A DNA stretch of 64,000 nt from Pseudooceanicola spongiae (GTDB taxonomy: Bacteria; Pseudomonadota; Alphaproteobacteria; Rhodobacterales; Rhodobacteraceae): positions 1-64,000 of the forward strand of contig NZ_CP045201.1 in assembly GCF_014899185.1 (NCBI RefSeq), read 5' to 3'. A program made the translations under genes and the position numbers. Below the pieces are notes generated by a model, which was not told the DNA's origin, ran no database searches, and was given only the letters and a program-made list of their open reading frames with translations. Of the stretch, positions 25,640 through 33,903 are shown piece after piece. How positions within the stretch are numbered: the stretch's first letter is position 1; every line of letters starts with the position of its first letter.

Positions 25640-27253
25640 TTACTCGGCGACGCGATAGAGGTCTTTGCCGTACCAGCTCTGGTTCAGGTTATCGACTGGC
25701 CAGCCTTTGATGTCTTCTTTCAGCATGAAGACCTTGGCATAATGGTAGATCGGGATGATCGGCATCTGATCGGCCAGAATGAGCTCGGCTTCCTGATACA
25801 GCGGCAGCGGGTCTTCGGCGGTCTTCGACTGCTTGATGACGGCATCATAGGCGTCATTGTAGAACTGGCCGTTGTTGTGACCCGAATAGGAGGCCATCAG
25901 ATCGAGGTAGGTCGAGGCTTCGTTGTAATCGCCGCACCATGCGTACCGGGCCATGTCGAAGTCCTGGTTCTGCATGCGGTCGGTGTGCACCTTCCACTCG
26001 TAGTTATCCAGCGTCAGGGTCACGCCGATCTGCTTGAGCATCTGCGACGCGGCGATGGCGATCTTCTTGTGATCCTCGGAGGTATTGTACTGCAGGCGCA
26101 GTGTCAGAGGATGATCGGGACCATACCCGGCCTCGGCCAGCAGTTCCTTGGCTTTCTCGACGCGCTCGGCTTGCGTCCAGTCGGCATATTCGATGTCGGG
26201 GATCTCGAAGCCAGCGGTCGCCCAATGGGTCCAGTTATAGGCCGCATGCTGGCCACCTTGCAGAATGCGATCGACGATGACGTCACGGTCAATGGCATAG
26301 CTCAGCGCCTTGCGCACCCGTGCATCCTTGAGCGCCTCTGGGCCTTTGGGGCCGACGTTCAGCATGTAGATGTAGGAACAGTTGTAGGGAACGGAGATCG
26401 CTTGGTCGGGGTATTCCTTTTCCATGCGCGGGTACTGGCCCGCGGGCATGTCAACGCGGTCAAGCTCGCCGGCCATGTAGCGTGTCAGGCCCTGGTTGAC
26501 GTCGTTGATGGTCAGCGCGATCAGGGTGTCGAGAACGGTGTGCTCGGCGTCCCAGTAGGTGTCGTTCTTCGTCATGACGACGCGTTCGCCAAGCGTGTGC
26601 TCTGTCAGCGTATAGGCGCCGTTTCCGACGAGGGTACCGGCGCGGGTCCAGTTATCTCCATTCGCTTCGATCACCTTTTGCGGGACCGGGAAGGTCGAGG
26701 TATGCACCAGCATCTGCGGGAAATACGGCATGGGTGCGGCGATCTTGACCTCAAGCGTGTGGTCATCAAGCGCGGTCACGCCCAGCTGGTCGGGGGCCAT
26801 CTTGCCGGCAATCACGTCGGCCGCATTTTCGACCTGCATCAGCTCGATGTACCAGGCGTATTCGGAGGCGGTCTTCGGATCGGCCAGACGGCGCCAAGCG
26901 TAGACGAAATCATTCGCGGTCACAGGCTCGCCGTTCGACCACTTGGCGTCGTCGCGCAGCTGGAAGGTATAGGTCTTGCCGTCCTCGGAGACATCGTGGC
27001 TCAGCGCGACGCCGGGGACCAGGCCACCCTTGGAGTCTTCGTTGTAGAGGCCTTCAAACAGGTTGCGAAGAACGTCAGAGCCTTCAACATCGGTGTTCAG
27101 TTGCGGATCCATCGACTTGATCGCATCGAGCAGCCAGAAGGTGTAGGTCTGGTTTTGGGCGAGGGTGACGCCCTCGGGGACATTGGCCGCCTGTGCCTGC
27201 CATGCCAGGCTGAGCGCCAGCACGGAAGATGCAAGTAACGTTGTGATTTTCAT
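25640..27253 (-). CDS. Oligopeptide-type ABC transporter substrate-binding protein
   Basis: A 537-residue periplasmic receptor of SBP family 5. Start 27253 was chosen because GGGAG lies seven bases upstream and the product begins with a clean signal peptide (KITTLLASSVLALSLAWQAQA). Family features include LNTDVEGSDVLRNLFEGLYN, LRDDAKWSNGEPVTANDFVY and the later KALSYAIDRDVIVDR block. Length and motifs resemble OppA/MppA proteins that bind tri- to pentapeptides. First gene of the importer operon. Confidence 0.92.
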   Translation of the reverse strand: MKITTLLASSVLALSLAWQAQAANVPEGVTLAQNQTYTFWLLDAIKSMDPQLNTDVEGSDVLRNLFEGLYNEDSKGGLVPGVALSHDVSEDGKTYTFQLRDDAKWSNGEPVTANDFVYAWRRLADPKTASEYAWYIELMQVENAADVIAGKMAPDQLGVTALDDHTLEVKIAAPMPYFPQMLVHTSTFPVPQKVIEANGDNWTRAGTLVGNGAYTLTEHTLGERVVMTKNDTYWDAEHTVLDTLIALTINDVNQGLTRYMAGELDRVDMPAGQYPRMEKEYPDQAISVPYNCSYIYMLNVGPKGPEALKDARVRKALSYAIDRDVIVDRILQGGQHAAYNWTHWATAGFEIPDIEYADWTQAERVEKAKELLAEAGYGPDHPLTLRLQYNTSEDHKKIAIAASQMLKQIGVTLTLDNYEWKVHTDRMQNQDFDMARYAWCGDYNEASTYLDLMASYSGHNNGQFYNDAYDAVIKQSKTAEDPLPLYQEAELILADQMPIIPIYHYAKVFMLKEDIKGWPVDNLNQSWYGKDLYRVAE

Positions 27254-28085
27254 AAACATTCTCCCAAAAGTTGAATATGTTTTTTGTCGACCGCGTTTAA
27301 GACTGCGGATTGGACCCTTCAACTTTTACATGTTTCGACTTGCAATGGGTGACTTTGCGACAGGTTGAAAGTGTGATCGCCTTCGCAGGCGCGCTCGAGC
27401 CTTTCGATGACGATCTGAACGATTTGCAAGGCCGGGCCAAGGAGGGTCTCAGGGGCCGACCATGCACATCTGACTACGTGAACTTAGCGTAATTTCGAGC
27501 AAAGGGCGAGTTTCAGTGTGTCTTGCGCTTAAAACCCGCCGCTCGCATCCCTTCGCTGTGGGCCGTGTGAGGCATTTCGCCGCTGCTCCGTCGATTTGAG
27601 TGTAGGCGGTGCAGGCCGCCTGCGACAGGCTTGGTGCAAACGGATCGAGACCAGGATCCAAGGCTCAAGATTTGGTGCAGTGTCGCCATCCAGTCCGATC
27701 AATGGTGGGAAATCTTCTAAGCCCATCTCCTTTGCAGCGATGCCCCCCCCGATTTGGCTGGCTAGCCCGACTTTTCAGGAAAAAAGGCGATCGAATTTTG
27801 CGCTGCGTGCTGAAAACTTCGGTCTGAAGATTGCTCGTCCGTTTCTGCAATCTTGCGCGAGGCAACGCGTGATCTTGGTGTCAAATCGACGTGTCGGGAC
27901 GTCAGCAGTTGGGATTTATCGACAATTTTAACCTGCAATATAACATTTGACGTGTTTTCTATTCGGACACGGTGTCGAATGTGCTGTTTGGCTCTGTGTT
28001 GGTGAATAGGATTCACCAACGGCAGATGCACTTGCAGGATAGTGCGCACTGGTTTGTTTTATAGTGCTTTTTGACAGTGGTACGG
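27254..28085. other. Long non-coding leader region between the Opp operon and an AsnB-like gene
   Basis: About 830 bases with no gene I can support. GC content falls towards the 3' side, with many A/T-rich patches from 27780 on. The region must hold the oppA promoter at its left end and the promoter of the AsnB-like gene at its right. It contains an imperfect palindrome with one bulge at 27961-27980 and a perfect one at 27999-28019. Reads as part of a transferred segment. Confidence 0.5.
27999..28019. promoter_or_regulatory. Perfect 9-bp inverted repeat upstream of the AsnB-like gene
   Basis: TTGGTGAAT-AGG-ATTCACCAA, a perfect inverted repeat with a three-base centre. It is 103 bases upstream of the chosen start of the AsnB-like gene. 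It may be an operator for a dimeric regulator or an RNA hairpin. No regulator gene lies next to it. Confidence 0.5.
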
Positions 28086-28121
28086 ATGATGCCTGCCGAG
28101 AGGATACGGGTAGAAGACAAA

Positions 28122-29702
28122 ATGACCAATGCTGCGCTCAAGGCGTGTCGGGACCGCAATCTGGACTTCAATAAACTGTTCAGGTGGCAGTATCTGATTG
28201 GCAAATCTATCGAAGAGGAGCTTCCGATGGCCCGCCACAGGGTCGGTGATTGGGACGTGGCTGTCGGCGCTCAGCTGCCCGTTACACTCCTCAAAGATCG
28301 CGCAGGTGTCGTTCTTGGCCTCGTTCTTGGCATCGCGGTTTCACCTTCCGGATTTGTGGGTGGCATGGAGGAGGACTGGCAGTTTCAGGTCGCTGAGCTC
28401 GACAGTGAGGCTGCGGATTTTTTTGACATCTTCGAAATTTGGCTAAAGCCCTTGGCCGGTCGCTATACGATACTTCTAAATGTGCAGGGACAGTCCCGGC
28501 TCTATTGCGACCCGGTTGGCATGAATGGCGTGGTCTATGATCGTCAATCTCGGCGCATTGCTTCAAGCACGCTCTTGTGTCTGAACCGGCCCATGGAGCC
28601 GAACGGCCTTTTTGACCATGACATGGTGGCTGGCGGCAAAGGTAAATTCAGCCTCTTTCACACACAGGATGCGCAGGTGCGGCGCTGCAATCCAAATTGC
28701 TATATCGATCTGGCAACATTTGAAGAGCATCGTTTCTGGCCGAAAGAAGAGACTTTCACCTCCCGTGATAGCGACCTCATGGCAGTCTATTCAGAGCTTG
28801 CAGCCAATACCAAGCATGTCGTAGGCGCTGTGAATGCCCGCTACACAACTGCATTGCCATTGTCGGGCGGGCAGGACAGTCGATTGCTGGCGGCCATGGC
28901 GGGCGATGAGATACACGCATTCGACCAGTTCTTCACACATATTCATAATTATGCCAGCCGCATTGATACGGCAATCGCGGGTGAGATTGCGCGGTCTCTG
29001 CAGCTAAAGCACTCTGTGTTCGACAAGCGCAGCGTCAAGGTGGACGCGGCTCAGGTCGAGCATAGTCAGATGGAATTTGAGGTGGCGGCGGGTGTGGTTG
29101 CGCCGCAGAACCGCGAGATTGCAGCAGGTCTTGATCAGGGCCTTACGGACGGTGGTGTCGTCATGCGTGGCCATCAGACGGATCTGCTGCGTGCGGTTTT
29201 CATCGACAAGCTTGGCAAACAGGGACGTGAAGATTTTCGATGGCAGATCAAGCGGCTTCTGATCGTGCCGCCACGTGATTTCAACGGGACTGTCTATCGG
29301 AAATATCTGCCCCTTTATCAGGATTGGTACGAGAGCCTTCCAGACACCGCGCGTCACAAATCCGTCGATTTCATGTTTCTGGAGATCTATTACAGCTCGA
29401 CCTTGGGGCTGACATTCCCTGCATTGCATCGCAGTTTTTTCATGTCACCCTTCAACAGTCGACGGAATATCGAACTGAGCCTGTCGATAGATGATTCCTA
29501 CAGGCGTGCAGGGCATGCGGTGAATGACATTCTGCTTTTGAACAATCCAGCGCTTCATGCACTGCCGTTCGATTACGAGTTCGGTGGCAAAAACAAGCTA
29601 GATGCAATTCTGGATACGGCCCGGATGGAGTTGCTCACACAAGACCGGCGAACGGCCACGTACAAGAGGGTATCGGCACTGTGTTCGGCGCGGCGGGTCT
29701 AG
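28122..29702 (+). CDS. Asparagine-synthase-like protein with PP-loop ATP pyrophosphatase domain
   Basis: About 526 residues from the ATG at 28122; earlier starts (TTG 28071, ATG 28086 or 28089) are possible and no ribosome site is strong. The N-terminal third resembles a degenerate class II glutaminase domain (LAGRYTILLN then LYCDPVGMNGVVYD and ASSTLL) but lacks an N-terminal Cys, so glutamine hydrolysis is unlikely. The PP-loop is LPLSGGQDSRLLAA near residue 262. The family adenylates a carboxylate and forms an amide. Codon use and GC are lower than in neighbours, which suggests transfer. An alpha/beta-hydrolase gene follows two bases after its stop. Confidence 0.78.
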   Translation: MTNAALKACRDRNLDFNKLFRWQYLIGKSIEEELPMARHRVGDWDVAVGAQLPVTLLKDRAGVVLGLVLGIAVSPSGFVGGMEEDWQFQVAELDSEAADFFDIFEIWLKPLAGRYTILLNVQGQSRLYCDPVGMNGVVYDRQSRRIASSTLLCLNRPMEPNGLFDHDMVAGGKGKFSLFHTQDAQVRRCNPNCYIDLATFEEHRFWPKEETFTSRDSDLMAVYSELAANTKHVVGAVNARYTTALPLSGGQDSRLLAAMAGDEIHAFDQFFTHIHNYASRIDTAIAGEIARSLQLKHSVFDKRSVKVDAAQVEHSQMEFEVAAGVVAPQNREIAAGLDQGLTDGGVVMRGHQTDLLRAVFIDKLGKQGREDFRWQIKRLLIVPPRDFNGTVYRKYLPLYQDWYESLPDTARHKSVDFMFLEIYYSSTLGLTFPALHRSFFMSPFNSRRNIELSLSIDDSYRRAGHAVNDILLLNNPALHALPFDYEFGGKNKLDAILDTARMELLTQDRRTATYKRVSALCSARRV

Positions 29703-29704
29703 CC

Positions 29705-30451
29705 ATGTCGGCTGATCGGATTGCGATCGAGACTCTGGCGGAAGACGCCATTTTGCGGATCAATGCGCTGCGTCGTGAGGGGCCGCATCTTGTGGTCTGC
29801 TTCGCCAGTGTCGGCAAAGGCTGGCATCTGATGCCGCCCGATGAATTCGTGGGTACCATCGCAAAAATGCCGCAAACCTCGGCGCTATTCGTGAGCGACA
29901 TGACGCGATCCTGGATGAACAACGCCCATTTGCGAGAGACGGTTGCGCGTGTCGTCGGCAGTGTGATCGCGGCGGAGGGGATTACCCGTGTGACGACACT
30001 GGGATTGAGCATGGGAGGCTTCTCGGCATTGGTGGCGTCCCGGTTGTTTCCGGTGGACACGGCGATCGCTCTTTCGCCTCAGTTTTCTATCTTGCGCGAT
30101 CTGATACCGGGCGAACGGCGTTGGCGTCATTGGACCGGCAAGGTCATTGCGCCCGACTACCCCTCAGTTCTGCCGCTGTCTGATCAGGGGCGCCTTGTCG
30201 TGGTGCACGGGCTTGGCGATGACATAGCGCATATGCGCGCATTTCCGGTGCAGGACAATCTCGATCATTTCGTCTTTCCGGATGCCAAGCATTCCGAAAT
30301 CGGCATGATGCTCAAGCGCTCTGGGCAGCTGGGGCCATTCCTGACCGCAGCGGCAGAGCACAACAAACAAGGCATGGTGCGCGCGCTGCGGAGTCTGGGG
30401 GGGATCTGGCGCGGGCGCTACGAGGCGCGATTTTCAGAGGAGCCGAGGTGA
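29705..30451 (+). CDS. Alpha/beta-hydrolase-like protein
   Basis: A 248-residue cytoplasmic protein. The nucleophile elbow is GLSMGGFSAL near residue 103, a candidate Asp lies in VVHGLGDDIAHM, and a candidate His is in FPDAKHSEIG near residue 197, in the usual order. There is no signal peptide. It starts two bases after the AsnB-like stop, so the two are co-translated and probably act on one molecule, for instance making and removing an acyl or amide group on a surface polymer or peptide. The specific role is unknown. Confidence 0.7.
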   Translation: MSADRIAIETLAEDAILRINALRREGPHLVVCFASVGKGWHLMPPDEFVGTIAKMPQTSALFVSDMTRSWMNNAHLRETVARVVGSVIAAEGITRVTTLGLSMGGFSALVASRLFPVDTAIALSPQFSILRDLIPGERRWRHWTGKVIAPDYPSVLPLSDQGRLVVVHGLGDDIAHMRAFPVQDNLDHFVFPDAKHSEIGMMLKRSGQLGPFLTAAAEHNKQGMVRALRSLGGIWRGRYEARFSEEPR

Positions 30452-30638
30452 GTGGCGGCCTGCTAACCCCTGGTCTTGCGCCTGGAGAAGGACCGCCTTT
30501 GCCGGGGGGGGGCGCTCCCGTCGGATCAGCACTGCCGCGACATATGCGACGCTGACTTTGCTCGATGATCCACTCCCGCTTGGAGCTTCAGGCCGGGAAT
30601 AACCGCAGCGCCCCATTGAAGACCAAAATTAGAGTGGG

Positions 30639-31346
30639 TCAGCCCGTCCCGCCAGAGCAATTCGCCTCTCGTAAACGGGTGATCCGTGCGCCCTCAAACT
30701 CCCCGTAGCTGAGGCCGTAGAGCTTCATGATGCGGTCGAACCTAAGCATGTACTGACATTGGAATCCGCTATCTGAGGGCAACCATTCCGCCGGTCCCTG
30801 CGCGCCTTTGCTGCGGTTTTCAGACGCCTTGACCGCGAACAGGTTGCGACGATCATTGGCAAAGGCGATGCGCTTGTCGCGCGTCCAGGTGGCGGCACCG
30901 CGTTCATGAGCATAGGCTAGTGGCACGACATGGTCGATGTCCAGATCCGATGCGTCCAGAAAGATCTGGCCTGTGTAAGGATCCAGCCACCTGCCACGCA
31001 GCACCGTGCAGCCGGCCTTGTTCCAGGTGACGGGGGTGGTGGAAAGCTCGGCAAGCAATTCCTGTCGGGTGTTCTGACAGTCCGAGTCTGCGTCGCTCCA
31101 GCCCCCATAAAGGGAACGGTCATAGTCGGGGGTCGTCTTCGCTGCGGCTTTCGGGGCGTAGCCGGAATAGGCCCGACCGCTCTTCAGGCAGGTGGCCATG
31201 TCGGGCATGGGGTCAAATGTGCGCGTCCGCTCGTACCATGGGGACGCGACATCGTGGCAGATGCCGGAGCCCGTAAGTTTGACGGTCTGCGCGCTGGCGA
31301 CGAGCGGCAGCAGCGTAACAAGGAAGGCGAAGAAAAATCTGAGCAT
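30639..31346 (-). CDS. Secreted HNH-family nuclease
   Basis: A 235-residue protein with a signal peptide (MLRFFFAFLVTLLPLVASAQ). The HNH / DUF1524-like core is DLDIDHVVPLAYAHERGAATW followed by FANDRRNLFAVKASENRSKG. This gives the metal His pair region, the central Asn and the final basic residues expected of a beta-beta-alpha metal nuclease. A segment with several cysteines (SDCQNTRQEL, AGCTVLRG, QCQYML) fits an extracytoplasmic protein with disulfides. Likely a periplasmic or secreted nuclease that scavenges DNA. It stands alone. Confidence 0.82.
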   Translation of the reverse strand: MLRFFFAFLVTLLPLVASAQTVKLTGSGICHDVASPWYERTRTFDPMPDMATCLKSGRAYSGYAPKAAAKTTPDYDRSLYGGWSDADSDCQNTRQELLAELSTTPVTWNKAGCTVLRGRWLDPYTGQIFLDASDLDIDHVVPLAYAHERGAATWTRDKRIAFANDRRNLFAVKASENRSKGAQGPAEWLPSDSGFQCQYMLRFDRIMKLYGLSYGEFEGARITRLREANCSGGTG

Positions 31347-31619
31347 GATCCACCGATTGCGGCCCTCCTGAGCGGCGGGCGGATCTGTGGAATTGTCACA
31401 TAACGCTCTGGTGTGAAATGGCTTTCGGGGATTCGGCGCAATCTTGCTTAACGCGCAATAGAGCAGGCGTCGCGCCTGAGACCTGGGGCGCTCGGGCTAT
31501 GGTTCCGCTCCGGAGAGGCACCCTGCGGAGATGCTGTTTCAGAGCGCATACTTAGCGGCCTCAGAGGTGGCGTCTGGAATGAATTGACGGGTGTGTCTCT
31601 GCCCGATAGATCCATTCGG

Positions 31620-31670
31620 ATGGAAAACATGATGCTCGCAGCGCAACTTTGGTGGCTGGTCACCTCATAA
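31620..31670 (+). CDS. Trp-rich leader peptide of the trpS attenuator
   Basis: A 16-codon open frame encoding MENMMLAAQLWWLVTS, with tandem TGG codons at 31650-31655. The ATGs at 31629 and 31632 are alternative starts and have a GGATGGA site before them. The stop codon (TAA, 31668-31670) directly abuts the first strand of the antiterminator. A TTGACG -35-like element lies at 31584. By the known mechanism of ribosome-mediated attenuation, ribosomes stall at the two Trp codons when charged tRNA-Trp is scarce. Too short to be found as an ordinary gene, but placement and codons are hard to explain otherwise. Confidence 0.85.
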   Translation: MENMMLAAQLWWLVTS

Positions 31671-31705
31671 GGCGGCCGGATATTTCCACTTATTTCGAGG
31701 CCGCC
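31671..31705 (+). promoter_or_regulatory. Antiterminator of the trpS attenuator
   Basis: GGCGGCC at 31671-31677 can pair with GGCCGCC at 31699-31705. The second strand is also the left arm of the terminator, so the two structures exclude each other. A ribosome sitting on the leader stop codon would cover the first strand and let the terminator form. One stalled on the Trp codons would leave it free. Confidence 0.78.
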
Positions 31706-31728
31706 GCTTGGGCGGCCTTTCTTGTTTT
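31698..31728 (+). terminator. Rho-independent attenuator terminator upstream of trpS
   Basis: An eight-base-pair stem, AGGCCGCC (31698-31705) with GGCGGCCT (31711-31718), and loop GCTTG, followed by the U-rich TTCTTGTTTT. It lies 45 bases before the trpS start codon and after the Trp leader peptide. Confidence 0.85.
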
Positions 31729-31772
31729 CCTCGCTCCCCATGCGGCGTCTCTCATCTCACGAGGACAAGCAT

Positions 31773-32774
31773 ATGAACAAACCCGTCATTCTCACCGGAG
31801 ATCGCACCACCGGTCCGCTTCACATCGGCCACTACGCAGGGTCGTTGCAAAACCGTCTGCGCTGTCAGGACGATCATGACCAGTTCCTGCTATTGGCGGA
31901 TACGCAGGCGCTGACCGACAACGCCCATGATCCGGCCAAGGTCCGCCGCAGCGTCCTTGAGGTGGCTCTGGACTACCTCGCGGTCGGTATCGACCCGGCG
32001 CGCACAACGATCTGCCTGCAATCGCATCTGCCGGCGTTGGCCGAGCTGTCGATGCTCTATCTGAATTTCGTCACCGTCTCGCGCCTGGAGCGTAATCCGA
32101 CCATCAAGGACGAGATCCGGGCGCGCGGTTTCGGGCGGGATATCCCGGCGGGCTTCCTGTGTTATCCGGCGGCGCAGGCGGCGGATATCACGGCCTTCAA
32201 GGCGACGGTGGTGCCGGTTGGCGAGGATCAGGCGCCCCTGATCGAACAGACCAATGAAATCGTGCGGCGCATCAACGCGACTGCGGGTGTCGATATCCTG
32301 CCCGAAGCCCGCGCTGTCATTCCCAAATCTGGTCGTCTGCCCGGGGTCGACGGCAAGGCCAAGATGTCCAAGTCGGGGGGCAATGCGATTGCTCTATCGG
32401 CGTCGTCCGACGCCATCCGCGCCGCCGTCAGGGCGATGTTTACAGATCCGAAGCATCTGCGCGTGCAGGACCCGGGGCAGGTCGAAGGAAATGTTGTGTT
32501 TACCTATCTCGATGCCTTTGATCCAGACGAGGCGGGCCTGGCCGAGCTCAAGGCGCAGTACCAGCGGGGCGGGGTCGGGGATGGACAGATCAAGGCCCGT
32601 CTGGAGGAGATCTTGCAAGGCCTCATCGCACCCATCCGAGCGCGGCGCGCCGCCCTGTCGAAGGATCCTGCCTATATCGTCGACGTGATCCGCAATGGCA
32701 CCGAGATTGCACGGGCGCGGACCGAGTCAACCAAGCGCGAGGTCGTAGAGGCTCTGGGGCTTTTCCGGCTATGA
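31773..32774 (+). CDS. trpS: Tryptophanyl-tRNA synthetase
   Basis: A 333-residue class I aminoacyl-tRNA synthetase that charges tRNA-Trp. The start at 31773 has AGGACA seven bases upstream; codons upstream in frame belong to the attenuator. The signature HIGH is in GPLHIGHYAG and KMSKS is in AKMSKSGGN. The middle PAGFLCYPAAQAADITAFKA and VPVGEDQ are TrpRS-specific. In the usual ADxHAxT segment this protein has ADTQALT, so the His is replaced by Gln. The attenuated expression and the variant residue suggest a second, inducible TrpRS rather than the housekeeping one; this is inference. Confidence 0.92.
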   Translation: MNKPVILTGDRTTGPLHIGHYAGSLQNRLRCQDDHDQFLLLADTQALTDNAHDPAKVRRSVLEVALDYLAVGIDPARTTICLQSHLPALAELSMLYLNFVTVSRLERNPTIKDEIRARGFGRDIPAGFLCYPAAQAADITAFKATVVPVGEDQAPLIEQTNEIVRRINATAGVDILPEARAVIPKSGRLPGVDGKAKMSKSGGNAIALSASSDAIRAAVRAMFTDPKHLRVQDPGQVEGNVVFTYLDAFDPDEAGLAELKAQYQRGGVGDGQIKARLEEILQGLIAPIRARRAALSKDPAYIVDVIRNGTEIARARTESTKREVVEALGLFRL

Positions 32775-32959
32775 AGGCATGATTGCTCGGCCAGATCTGG
32801 CTCCGGCTAGGCTTGGCCGGGGCTTCGCCCTGAAGCTAGGGCACGCAAAAATGCAGGGCGCTTTGCCGCTGAGTTTGAGAATGAAACGCTCCTCCGGAAG
32901 GCAAGTCGCATGCCGTGGATGTGCCGCCTGCTGCGCATCCATGTCGGAGAAACAATTTA

Positions 32960-32986
32960 ATTAGCTTGCAGACAATAATCTAGATA
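32960..32986. promoter_or_regulatory. Operator-like site A (MarR-type) before the MaoC operon
   Basis: A 27-base element starting ATTAGCTTGCA and ending in AGATA; 23 of its 27 bases are identical to site B at 42388-42414. It is a degenerate palindrome around 32974 with CTTG and CTAG half-site cores, 37 bases before the MaoC start. Both sites are followed by TTAACTTTG before the ribosome site. The MarR protein at 43452 is the best candidate binder. Confidence 0.6.
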
Positions 32987-33022
32987 CATAAAGTACGGTT
33001 AACTTTGGGAGGAGTTACGCTC

Positions 33023-33892
33023 ATGATTTCCTATGAGGCATTGCTTGCGCGCGAGTTCGCGGCAGTGGAGCACAGCTATTCTGTACGCGATACCATCCTT
33101 TACGCGCTCGGGCTTGGTCTGGGGGCCGATCCGCTCGATCCGGCGCATCTGCGTGCGACATATGAGGGTGCGGAGGGGTTTTGCGCGCTGCCCGCCATGG
33201 TCAACGTACTGGCCTATCCCGGTTTTTGGGCAATGGAGCCGGATACAGGACTGAACTGGCAGAAAATCCTGCATGGCGAGCAAAGCCTCACGTTGCATGC
33301 GCCACTGCCTGCCGAGGGCACGCTGATCGGGCAGACGCGGATCACCGGTATTGTGGACAAGGGCGCCGAAAAGGGCGCGCTGATCTATTCCGAACGTGTG
33401 CTGCGCGACAAGGCAACCGGCGACAGGATCGCCACGGTTGCATCCTCGACCTTCGCGCGCGGGGATGGGGGATTTGGCGGGCCGCAAGGGCCGGTGAAGC
33501 CCGTTCACACCTTGCCCGAGACGCCTCCGGACGTGACGTTCGATCATCGCACGCAGCCGGGCTCTGCACTGGCATATCGCCTCAGCGGCGACATGAACCC
33601 GCTACACGCCGACCCCGATGTCGCGCGGAGTGTCGGCTTTGAAAAACCCATTCTGCATGGCCTCTGCACGCTTGGCGTGGCGGCCTGGTCCATCACGCAG
33701 GCCATGGCTGACGGTGACGCGCAGGCGCTGACGCATCTGCAGCTGCGCTTTTCGTCGCCGGTCTACCCCGGCGAAACGATCCGCACTGAGATGTGGCGCG
33801 AGGAGGGCGACAAGGTCTCGTTCCGAGCGCGGGTCGTCGAGCGTGATGTGGTGGTGCTGAACAACGGATTGGCCCTGTTGGGCCGCGGCTGA
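33023..33892 (+). CDS. MaoC-like enoyl-CoA hydratase (hydratase 2 type)
   Basis: A 289-residue protein with GGGAGGAG upstream of the ATG at 33023. It has the length of a two-hot-dog hydratase 2. The C-terminal half carries the catalytic motif YRLSGDMNPLHADPDVARSV with Asp and His, and the GFEKPILHGLCTLG segment. It adds water to trans-2-enoyl-CoA esters to give (R)-3-hydroxyacyl-CoA. The operon continues with a DUF35 protein and a thiolase-like protein, an arrangement known from the hydratase/retro-aldolase step of steroid side-chain loss. First gene of a five-gene operon. Confidence 0.9.
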   Translation: MISYEALLAREFAAVEHSYSVRDTILYALGLGLGADPLDPAHLRATYEGAEGFCALPAMVNVLAYPGFWAMEPDTGLNWQKILHGEQSLTLHAPLPAEGTLIGQTRITGIVDKGAEKGALIYSERVLRDKATGDRIATVASSTFARGDGGFGGPQGPVKPVHTLPETPPDVTFDHRTQPGSALAYRLSGDMNPLHADPDVARSVGFEKPILHGLCTLGVAAWSITQAMADGDAQALTHLQLRFSSPVYPGETIRTEMWREEGDKVSFRARVVERDVVVLNNGLALLGRG

Positions 33893-33903
33893 CGGAGATG
33901 AAC

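Noticed and set aside
24488..27238. 916-codon open frame on the plus strand
   Set aside because: It is antisense to oppC, oppB and oppA; the composition is that of a shadow and no family motif is visible, while the minus-strand genes have clear motifs.
27999..28019. lux-box reading of the perfect palindrome
   Set aside because: The length is similar but the bases do not fit the usual lux-box ends, and there is no LuxR or LuxI gene in the window.
28026..28064. 12-codon frame MHLQDSAHWFVL as a leader peptide of the AsnB-like gene
   Set aside because: No ribosome site and no terminator or antiterminator follow it, and it has no run of one amino acid codon. Probably chance.
28122..30451. Lasso-peptide cluster based on the AsnB-like protein
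   Set aside because: Lasso cyclases are AsnB-like and of similar size, but no precursor-like gene, B protease or ABC exporter is seen beside it.
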